From Aliihoeflea sp. 2WW (GTDB lineage Bacteria; Pseudomonadota; Alphaproteobacteria; Rhizobiales; Rhizobiaceae): 64,000 nt of DNA. The notes beneath the pieces were generated by a model, which did no database searches, was not told the origin of the DNA, and saw nothing but the letters and a program-made list of their open reading frames with translations. Positions 17,614 through 24,629 of the stretch are shown one piece after another. The position numbers and the translations under genes are program-made. Positions within the stretch are counted from its first letter, which is position 1; every line of letters starts with the position of its first letter. Location of the stretch: contig NZ_AYOD01000016.1 in assembly GCF_000497755.1 (NCBI RefSeq), positions 62,001 through 126,000 of the forward strand, written 5' to 3'.

Positions 17614-17668
17614 TTTTTTTACCGTGCTATTTCGAAATTTCGAGAATAACCAAATGAGGACGGCCGCT

Positions 17669-19072
17669 ATGTTGGATTTTCCAGTCGCGATCATCGGTGC
17701 CGGACCGGTCGGGCTTGCGGCCGCTGCCCATCTCGTCGAGCGCGGATTGAAACCGGTCATCTTCGAGCGCGGCGAGGATGTCGGGGCGTCGATGCTTGAG
17801 TGGGGCCATGTGAGGGTGTTTTCGCCTTGGCGGTACAATATCGACCAAGCTGCGAAGCGTTTGCTGGAAAATGAAGGCTGGGTCCATCCTGATCCCGATG
17901 CCTATCCCACCGGTCGGGAGATCGTCGACTGCTATCTGCGCCCGATCGCACTGACGGCACCAATCGCCGCGGGCCTTCACCGGGGTTCCGAAGTCACCGG
18001 AATAACGCGGCGCGGCCACGATCTGATGTCCAGCAGTGGACGCGAAGCCGCCCCGTTCGTCGTCCGCTACACTTCGCAGGGTGGGGCGCGTTCGTTCCTC
18101 GCACAGGCCGTTATCGATGCGTCGGGTACGTGGAGCCGTCCCAATCCGATCGGCGTCGATGGGCTCCCGGTCGATGGGGAACTCGAGAACGCAAACCGCA
18201 TCGCCTACGGAATTCCAGATGTGCTTGGGCGGAATCGCCAAGCGTATGCCGGACGCCGGGTCCTGATTGTCGGAAACGGCCATTCGGCCATCAGCACCGC
18301 GATGTCCCTTGTCGAACTCCAGAATCACGCTCCGAATACGGAAATCTTCTGGGCCCTTCGCCGCAATCGCGTCGAAAAGTTGATTGGCGGCGGATTGAAC
18401 GATCAGCTGCCTGAACGAGGCGCTCTTGGTCTGGCCGCAAAACGGGCAATCGATGCTGGGCGGGTTACCTTGTTGGCTCCGTTCTCGGCCGAGCGTATCG
18501 CACGCATCGGCAATGGGCTGCAGTTAGAAGCGATACTTGGGGGCAAGCCCTATACCCTCGTCGTCGATCAGATCGTCGTCGCGACCGGGTTCCGTCCCGA
18601 CTTCTCGTTGCTGCGTGAACTGCGCATCGGGCTCGACCCTGTCGTGGAGGCCCCGCCCGCACTGGCTCCATTGATCGATCCCAACGTTCATTCCTGCGGA
18701 ACCGTCCGTCCCCATGGGGTCGCGGAACTGCGCCATCCCGAACTCGGCCTTACGATCGTCGGGTCGAAGTCCTATGGTCGGGCACCAACATTTCTAATGA
18801 CTACGGGATATGAGCAGGTTCGGTCCGTGGTTGCAGACCTGGTGGGAGATCACGAGGCGGCACGCGATGTCAGGCTTATCTTGCCCGAAACCGGGGTTTG
18901 CGGCGTGCCTGCCGACAACCCGGCGTCCACGCAGTGCTGTGGTGAACCCGCCGTAGCCGTGGATACTTGTTGTGCGGACGACGCCGCCGCGAAAGCGGCA
19001 GGTCAGTCGGGCTGCGGCTGCAGTATCGCAATACCGTCCCGCACCAAAAATGCGGTCGGTTGCTGCCCATGA
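17669..19072 (+). CDS. Flavin-dependent monooxygenase-like protein with a cysteine-rich tail (ArsO-like)
   Basis: A 467-residue FAD/NAD(P)-binding protein. ATG 17669 is chosen for its GAGGA site 8 bases upstream; ATG 17654 is an alternative. The FAD loop is IIGAGPVGLAAAAHL (near the N-terminus), the NAD(P) loop VLIVGNGHSAIS, and an ATGFRPD motif follows, as in flavin-containing monooxygenases and thioredoxin-reductase-like enzymes. The last about 60 residues hold paired cysteines (TQCCGEP, DTCCADD, SGCGCS, GCCP), unusual for the family and suggestive of metalloid binding. It is coupled to the MFS exporter by an ATGA overlap. ArsO of other ars operons is the nearest named relative I can offer; the reaction is not established. 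Confidence 0.65.
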   Translation: MLDFPVAIIGAGPVGLAAAAHLVERGLKPVIFERGEDVGASMLEWGHVRVFSPWRYNIDQAAKRLLENEGWVHPDPDAYPTGREIVDCYLRPIALTAPIAAGLHRGSEVTGITRRGHDLMSSSGREAAPFVVRYTSQGGARSFLAQAVIDASGTWSRPNPIGVDGLPVDGELENANRIAYGIPDVLGRNRQAYAGRRVLIVGNGHSAISTAMSLVELQNHAPNTEIFWALRRNRVEKLIGGGLNDQLPERGALGLAAKRAIDAGRVTLLAPFSAERIARIGNGLQLEAILGGKPYTLVVDQIVVATGFRPDFSLLRELRIGLDPVVEAPPALAPLIDPNVHSCGTVRPHGVAELRHPELGLTIVGSKSYGRAPTFLMTTGYEQVRSVVADLVGDHEAARDVRLILPETGVCGVPADNPASTQCCGEPAVAVDTCCADDAAAKAAGQSGCGCSIAIPSRTKNAVGCCP

Positions 19073-20283
19073 AGGGCGCGCCAGTGCCGGAACCGACCGG
19101 CTGGTTCATCAGCGCGCTCGGTATTGCGCAAATCTGCTCATGGGGCACGCTCTTCTACGGTTTCCCCCTGATCGCGGAAGCCATGCGCGCCGATCTGGGA
19201 TGGTCCAAGCCGACGCTCTACGGTGCCGCGACGGTGGGAATGCTGCTCGCCGGGTTGGCCGCATATCCCGTCGGTGCCGCAATTGACCGCGGCCACGGAC
19301 GTAGCCTGATGGCCGGTGCTTCGGTGGCGGCAGGGATTCTCATGGTGGCTTGGTCGCAGGTGCAGGGCCTGACGATGTTCTATCTGGTCCTGGCGGCACT
19401 GGGATGCATGCAGGCCGCGACGCTCTACGAGCCCGCCTTCGCAGTGATCGCGCGCCGCGTCGGACCGCTCAACGCCCGCAAGGGAATCACGGCACTCACC
19501 TTGTGGGGCGGCTTCGCGAGCACTGTATTCATTCCCGCAATCCAGATGACCATCGAGTGGTATGGATGGCGGGGCGCGCTGCTGGCGATGGCGGCGGTCA
19601 ACGTCGTTGTCTGTGGCGGGCTCTACTTCCTCGCTATCGATCCGTCCCGCGATGCCATAATCCGTGCCGTCGATCCGGAAGGCCAATCGCCGCCGACCGG
19701 CAGGTCGGCCGTTGCAGCGGCGATGAGGAAGCCTGCATACTGGGGATTGTTGATCGCATGGGTATCCTATGCGGCCGCTTTCGCCTCGCTCACCTACCAC
19801 TTGTTCCCGCTGCTGCTTGAGAGAGGGCTGGATTCCGCTGGCACAGTGATCGTTCTGGCGGTCATCGGTCCCGCGCAGGTTGTCGGGCGCATTCTCGTCC
19901 GCGCATTCGCAGCCGAGGCACCAGTTCGCAGACTGGGCTCGATCATCGTCGTCGTCTTCCCGCTCGCTGTGATCGGCTTCGCGTTCGCACCTCCGGAGGT
20001 TACGACTATTGCTGCCGTGGCGGCCTTTTACGGCGCTGCGAACGGGATGATTACAATCGTGCGCGGAATGGCCGTGCCGGAGATGATTTCGCGGGAGGGA
20101 TATGGCGCAGTCAACGGCTCCCTGGTCGGGCCGATGAACATCATGACGGCGCTGGCACCCTTGACTGCTGCGCTCATCTGGCAGGCGAGCGGCGGATACG
20201 GGACCGTTCTGGTCGCAATCTTCGCAGGTTCAGTGACCCTGTGCGCGGGATTCTGGTTCGCGGCTTGGCAAACCCGAGGATGA
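19069..20283 (+). CDS. arsK: ArsK-like MFS arsenite exporter
   Basis: A 404-residue, 12-segment major facilitator. ATG 19069 is chosen because it overlaps the preceding TGA; any longer reading lies inside the flavoprotein gene. It starts MKGAPVPEPTGWFISALGIAQ and includes an MFS A-type loop in YPVGAAIDRGHGRSLM. No ArsB or ACR3 is present in this cluster, so this protein is the best candidate for arsenite efflux. ArsK of Agrobacterium is an MFS protein of about this length that exports As(III), Sb(III) and trivalent organoarsenicals. The symbol is by context and size; another drug/metalloid MFS is possible. Confidence 0.6.
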   Translation: MKGAPVPEPTGWFISALGIAQICSWGTLFYGFPLIAEAMRADLGWSKPTLYGAATVGMLLAGLAAYPVGAAIDRGHGRSLMAGASVAAGILMVAWSQVQGLTMFYLVLAALGCMQAATLYEPAFAVIARRVGPLNARKGITALTLWGGFASTVFIPAIQMTIEWYGWRGALLAMAAVNVVVCGGLYFLAIDPSRDAIIRAVDPEGQSPPTGRSAVAAAMRKPAYWGLLIAWVSYAAAFASLTYHLFPLLLERGLDSAGTVIVLAVIGPAQVVGRILVRAFAAEAPVRRLGSIIVVVFPLAVIGFAFAPPEVTTIAAVAAFYGAANGMITIVRGMAVPEMISREGYGAVNGSLVGPMNIMTALAPLTAALIWQASGGYGTVLVAIFAGSVTLCAGFWFAAWQTRG

Positions 20284-20333
20284 GCCTTGGCGCGCGACGT
20301 TCCTAAGCGGTAATCTGCAAGCTGGAGGTCCGA

Positions 20334-21182
20334 ATGAAGCGTCGCGAGTTCCTGCAAATGACGAGCGCTGCGGCGCTATTTCCTCGCACGGCCCACGCGG
20401 GTTCGACGCCGTTCCGCTTCGGCCTGACGCCCGTCTTCTTGTCGAACGATCTCGAGGTCACGGAACGCCTCCGCAGCTACTTTGCGGCGAGGCTCGGGAC
20501 TGACGTGGAGCTCGTCACCCGCCGCACCTATCAGGAGATCACGGCACTCGTCGTTTCCGGGCAGATCGATGCAGCCTGGATTTGCGGCTATCCTTACGTC
20601 CAGTATCGCGAAGAACTCGAGCTTCTTGCGGCTCCGGTATGGCGCGGCCGGTCACTTTATCAGTCCTATCTGATCGTGCCGGCCGGTCGCCCGGTTGATG
20701 ACTGGACGGACCTGCGCGGCGACGTCCATGCCTTCTCGGATCCGGATTCCAATTCCGGCTACCTCGTCACCCAAGCCCTGCTCGCCGAGAGCGGCCTTCG
20801 CGAACAGGACTTCTTCCCGCGGACAATCTTCACTTACGGCCATCGCAACGTGATCCGCGCTGTCGCTGCAGGCCTTTGCACGTCGGGGAGCGTCGACGGT
20901 TATGTCTGGGAGGTCATGCGGGCAACCGAACCGGCGCTGGTCGACCAGACGCAGGTCTTGCGCAAATCGGAGTGGCTTGCTTTCCCTCCGCTGGCAACTT
21001 CGAGGGGATTGCAAGACGACAAACGGGTTCGTGACTTTCGCGATGTACTCCTGGCCATGGCTGACGACCCTGAAGCGGCGTCGATCCTGTCCCAACTCCA
21101 ACTCGATGGATTCGCCCATTGCGATCCTGCGGAGTTTGACGCGATCGCAACGAAGTTCGCAACCTACCGGAGGTTCGGTTGA
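20334..21182 (+). CDS. aioX: AioX, periplasmic arsenite-binding sensor protein
   Basis: A 282-residue PhnD-type substrate-binding protein with an N-terminal export signal (MKRREFLQMTSAAALF..., cleavage probably after AHAG). A GGAGG site lies 7 bases before the ATG. It keeps the periplasmic-binding pattern SGQIDAAWICGYPYVQY and DPDSNSGYLV; the cysteine in AWICGYP lies where AioX proteins carry an arsenite-binding cysteine. Its stop overlaps the aioS start, giving aioX-aioS-aioR, the sensing module of alphaproteobacterial arsenite oxidisers. Bound arsenite is thought to trigger the AioS kinase. Confidence 0.88.
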   Translation: MKRREFLQMTSAAALFPRTAHAGSTPFRFGLTPVFLSNDLEVTERLRSYFAARLGTDVELVTRRTYQEITALVVSGQIDAAWICGYPYVQYREELELLAAPVWRGRSLYQSYLIVPAGRPVDDWTDLRGDVHAFSDPDSNSGYLVTQALLAESGLREQDFFPRTIFTYGHRNVIRAVAAGLCTSGSVDGYVWEVMRATEPALVDQTQVLRKSEWLAFPPLATSRGLQDDKRVRDFRDVLLAMADDPEAASILSQLQLDGFAHCDPAEFDAIATKFATYRRFG

Positions 21183-22627
21183 TCGCTCGTTGGCGAGAGA
21201 TACCTGTCACCTACAAAGTGCCGTTCATCGTGGCGCTGTTGATGGTCGCGATCAGCGCCGTCCTGTCGGAGCGTGTTCTCGATCGTTTGTCGAGAACGCA
21301 GGAAAGCCACATTCAAGGACTGGCCAGCACCTACCTGGATGGTCTGTCGTCGACGGTTTTGCCTGCGGTGTTGCGGCAGGACGTCTGGGAAACGTTCGAC
21401 GCGCTCGACCGGTCCGCCGATGCCTACGAGGCTTTGAGGCCGATCGACGCCGTCGTGACCGGCACCGACGGCAATGTCCTTGCTTCCAGCGACCCGGCGA
21501 TGATCCCCTCGTTCCAACCACCGCCCGAAGGCTTTTTGGATCGGTATGTCGGCACGGGAATCCAGATCGAAAAGTCTCAGGAAGTCGGCTACGCCAGGCG
21601 GGATCTCGTGTACCAGGGACTCCCGGTGGGCGCGATACACGTCTCTTTCGACGTTTCTCATCTGTTCGAGGAACGTCGCGAGATCCTCATGACCTTGTTG
21701 CTCACCAATGGCGTTCTGGCGCTTCTCTTCGGGGTGGCCGGCTTCCTCATCGTTCGTCAGATGATCGGGCCCATGCGGATTCTGGAAGACCATATGCGTG
21801 CTGCCGCATCCGGAATCGCCAAGCCAATTTCCGAGGGACTGGCAGGTCGCACGCCGTCAGAGGCCCGGAGACTCTTCGAGGGTTACAACGCACTGGTCGA
21901 AGCCGAGCGCGAGCGCAAGAATCTCGCGATGCGGCTTGTCGAAGAAGAGAAGGTGGCTGGTCTCGGGCGGCTCGCCTCTGGCATGGCGCATGAGATCAAC
22001 AACCCCCTCGGGGGGCTCCTGAACGCAGTCGACACACTCAAGACCCATGGAGAGAGCGAAAAGGTTCGCCGTACGTCGATCAGCCTGATCGAACGCGGGC
22101 TGCAAGGGATTCAGGCGGTGGTCGAAGCGATGCTGTCCACCTATCGTCCGGAACGACAGGGCCGATCGCTCTCCCGTATAGATTTCGATGACATCGCCCT
22201 TTTGGTGGCACCGGAGCTGCGTCGGCGACAGCAGCGTATCGAATGGAGCTTCAACTGGGCCGGGCACCCTGAGTTAGACATTCCGAGCGGGCCTGTCCGC
22301 CAAGCTCTGTTGAACCTCGTGCTGAATGCCATTGCCGCCTCGCCTGAACGCTCCGAGGTGCAGATCAACATTGGCGTGGATACCAGACGGATCCACATCG
22401 AGGTGATCGATGCCGGGGAAGGCATTCCGGCCGACATGGCCGTGATCCTGACCGACAGGAATCCTGATCCTATTCTGCAGTCCGGCAGGGGGCTGGGGCT
22501 CTGGATGGTGCGCCGCATGGTTGACGAGGTCGAAGGATCGGTCTCAATTTCGTTTTCGCAGGAAGGACACACGACAGTGTCGCTGGAATTGCCGTTTGGA
22601 CGGGAGGAGAAAGCCGATGCAGCCTGA
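21179..22627 (+). CDS. aioS: AioS, membrane sensor histidine kinase for arsenite oxidation
   Basis: A 482-residue kinase starting with TTG inside the aioX stop codon. A first membrane segment (about residues 13-30) and a second (about 170-192) enclose a periplasmic domain likely to meet AioX. The cytoplasmic part has the H-box GMAHEINNPLGG with His271, the N-box QALLNLVLNAIA, and G-boxes DAGEGI and GRGLGLWMV. This NtrB-like kinase type partners sigma-54 activators, which agrees with AioR next to it (11-base overlap). It phosphorylates AioR when arsenite is present. Confidence 0.92.
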   Translation: MIARWREIPVTYKVPFIVALLMVAISAVLSERVLDRLSRTQESHIQGLASTYLDGLSSTVLPAVLRQDVWETFDALDRSADAYEALRPIDAVVTGTDGNVLASSDPAMIPSFQPPPEGFLDRYVGTGIQIEKSQEVGYARRDLVYQGLPVGAIHVSFDVSHLFEERREILMTLLLTNGVLALLFGVAGFLIVRQMIGPMRILEDHMRAAASGIAKPISEGLAGRTPSEARRLFEGYNALVEAERERKNLAMRLVEEEKVAGLGRLASGMAHEINNPLGGLLNAVDTLKTHGESEKVRRTSISLIERGLQGIQAVVEAMLSTYRPERQGRSLSRIDFDDIALLVAPELRRRQQRIEWSFNWAGHPELDIPSGPVRQALLNLVLNAIAASPERSEVQINIGVDTRRIHIEVIDAGEGIPADMAVILTDRNPDPILQSGRGLGLWMVRRMVDEVEGSVSISFSQEGHTTVSLELPFGREEKADAA

Positions 22628-23948
22628 CCGGCCGTTGATCGGCCTTGTCGAGGATGACGCGGTCATGGGCGGATCGCTTGTCCAGCGGCTTGATATCGAA
22701 GGTTATCGAACGGTCTGGTGGCAGAGCGGCGCAGACGCTTTGGCAGCATTGTTGGCGAGAGCCAGAGAGTTCGATCTTGTCGTGTGCGACATTCGCCTCC
22801 CTGACATGACGGGTGAAGACGTCTTCGAACGCCTCGCCAAGGAGCCGGAAGCGCCTCCAGTCATGTTCGTTACGGGATTTGCGGAACTGGATCAGGCCGT
22901 CCGGCTGATGCGCGCGGGGGCTGTTGACTTCATGACGAAGCCCTTTGCGACGCCAGACTTCCTGCAACGGCTTTCGAACAACCGCCGGAACAAAGTCCAA
23001 CGCGAGCCGACCTCCTACGTGCTTGGCGAGTCGCCTGCAATTCGACGTGTCGAAGATCTGGTGCGCAAGTTCGCGGCGCACGACCTTCCGGTCCTCGTTA
23101 CAGGTGAAACCGGGTCTGGCAAGGAAGTGGCGGCCCGTCTATTGCATGACCTGTCTCCGCGTGCAAATGCGCCCTTCATTGCCGTCAACTGCGCCGCCAT
23201 TCCCGCAGAGCTGCTCGAGAGCGAACTGTTCGGCCACGAAAAAGGCGCGTTCACGGGCGCGGTCCAGCGACACCTGGGGTACGCCGAGCGTGCGGGAGAC
23301 GGAACGCTTTTCTTGGACGAGATCGGAGATATGCCGCCCTTGATGCAGGCTAAGCTCCTGCGACTGATCGAGGCCGGTTCCTTCTCGCGCGTCGGCGGAG
23401 AGGTGGAACTTCCCTTCCGCGCACGCGTGGTCGCAGCGAGCCATCGCGATCTTTCCATTGGCGGCGGATTCCGTGAGGACCTCTACTTCAGGATCGCCGT
23501 CTTGCCGGTCTCGATCCCGCCGCTGCGATCCCGCCCCGAGGACATCACCTGGCTGATGGATCGGTTTCTAGACGCAGCGGCAAGTCGGAGTGGCGGGCCC
23601 GGGTTTCGTATCAGTGCGCTCGCGGAGGACATGGCCCTGGAGCACGACTGGCGGGGAAATGTCCGTGAGCTAAGGAACCGGTGCGAACGGGCGGCCGCCT
23701 TGGCAGTGGATGACTGGATTATGCCGGGCGACCTCTTTCCCGAAAAGTCCTCAATCCAGGGAGCAGGCGACTTCCTGCCATTGGCGGACGCTCGTGAGGC
23801 CGCAGAACGAAGGCAGATCGAACGCGCCTTGCGTGAGACATCCGGCCACATATCCAAGGCTGCGACCTTGCTCGACGTGTCCCGAACGACACTGTTCAAC
23901 AAGATGTCGAGGCACGGTATCGGAGAGCGTGAACGTTCAGAAACGTGA
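22617..23948 (+). CDS. aioR: AioR, sigma-54-dependent response regulator activating aioBA
   Basis: A 443-residue NtrC-family activator. ATG 22617 is chosen because of the GGGAGGAGA site before it and because the receiver domain starts at once (IGLVEDDAV). Receiver residues 1-120 with phospho-acceptor Asp58 (VCDIRLPD) and Lys108; AAA+ domain with Walker A GETGSGKE (163-170), the sigma-54-contacting GAFTGA loop and FLDEIGD Walker B; C-terminal Fis-type helix-turn-helix GHISKAATLLDVSRTTLFNKM-like segment. A canonical -24/-12 promoter and a triple half-site lie between it and aioB, so its target is clear. Confidence 0.93.
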   Translation: MQPDRPLIGLVEDDAVMGGSLVQRLDIEGYRTVWWQSGADALAALLARAREFDLVVCDIRLPDMTGEDVFERLAKEPEAPPVMFVTGFAELDQAVRLMRAGAVDFMTKPFATPDFLQRLSNNRRNKVQREPTSYVLGESPAIRRVEDLVRKFAAHDLPVLVTGETGSGKEVAARLLHDLSPRANAPFIAVNCAAIPAELLESELFGHEKGAFTGAVQRHLGYAERAGDGTLFLDEIGDMPPLMQAKLLRLIEAGSFSRVGGEVELPFRARVVAASHRDLSIGGGFREDLYFRIAVLPVSIPPLRSRPEDITWLMDRFLDAAASRSGGPGFRISALAEDMALEHDWRGNVRELRNRCERAAALAVDDWIMPGDLFPEKSSIQGAGDFLPLADAREAAERRQIERALRETSGHISKAATLLDVSRTTLFNKMSRHGIGERERSET

Positions 23949-23950
23949 AC
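23930..23950. promoter_or_regulatory. Candidate AioR upstream activating site
   Basis: TGAAC and GTTCA half-sites form a perfect 10-bp palindrome (23930-23939); a further TGAAC follows after six bases (23946-23950), and a related GTTCAG occurs near 23968-23973. This overlaps the aioR 3' end and lies about 90-110 bases before the -24 element, a usual enhancer distance. Confidence 0.45.
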
Positions 23951-24036
23951 ATCGCCGGTCACGGACTGTTCAGTTTCTTGCACATTAGGATCGACAAAAA
24001 GCTTCGCGAACCGTTGGATCTCCGGGCTTTCACTAT

Positions 24037-24053
24037 CTGGCATGCAGGATGCA
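24037..24053 (+). promoter_or_regulatory. Sigma-54 (-24/-12) promoter of aioBA
   Basis: CTGGCATGCAGGATGCA matches the sigma-54 consensus, with the invariant GG (24039-24040) and GC (24051-24052) separated by exactly 10 bases. It is 35 bases before the aioB start and follows an NtrC-type activator gene. Confidence 0.8.
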
Positions 24054-24087
24054 GTGATCTTCCCGACGAACAGTGTGGGAGGACACC

Positions 24088-24618
24088 ATGTCAGGTTGCG
24101 AAAGACTCATCGACGCTGGGCGACGGCAATTCCTGCGGGGCAGCGCTTTTGCTGCCGCGGGCGCGGCCGCCTCGGCAACTCTTCCGGGCAATGCTGTCGC
24201 GCAGACTGCATCTCCCGCCATGGCACGGGTGGTTTACCCGTCGAACCGTCTCGCAAACGTCGCCGATCTGACGGTCAACGAACCGTTGGACGTCGCCTAC
24301 CCGGACGATACGGCCACGGGCGTCCTGTTGAAGCTGGGAACCAAAGTCGAAGGCGGCGCGGGTCCGGACGAAGATATCGTCGGGTTCTCAACGGTGTGCC
24401 CGCACAAGGGCTATCCGCTGGTGTACAGCGCCGATGACCGGACCCTCAATTGCCCCGGCCACTATTCCCGCTTCGACTGTGAGGCTGGCGGCCAACAGAT
24501 ATGGGGCCAGGCAACCCAGAACCTGCCGCAATACGCACTGCGAGTGGACGAGAAGGGCGACATCTATGCCGAGGGCGTGGATGAACTCATCTACGGCCGC
24601 TTGTCCAACGTGCTCTGA
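24088..24618 (+). CDS. aioB: AioB, Rieske small subunit of arsenite oxidase
   Basis: A 176-residue exported Rieske protein. ATG 24088 is preferred for its GGGAGGA site; an upstream GTG would add five residues. A twin-arginine signal GRRQFLRG (residues 11-18) precedes a hydrophobic stretch. The [2Fe-2S] ligands are Cys104 and His106 (CPHKG) and Cys122 and His125 (CPGH). The two positions that form a disulfide near the cluster in some arsenite oxidases are Tyr109 and Gly124 here, as in the disulfide-free enzyme of strain NT-26. It passes electrons from AioA to the periplasmic cytochrome. Confidence 0.93.
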   Translation: MSGCERLIDAGRRQFLRGSAFAAAGAAASATLPGNAVAQTASPAMARVVYPSNRLANVADLTVNEPLDVAYPDDTATGVLLKLGTKVEGGAGPDEDIVGFSTVCPHKGYPLVYSADDRTLNCPGHYSRFDCEAGGQQIWGQATQNLPQYALRVDEKGDIYAEGVDELIYGRLSNVL

Positions 24619-24629
24619 GGGAGGAAGTC

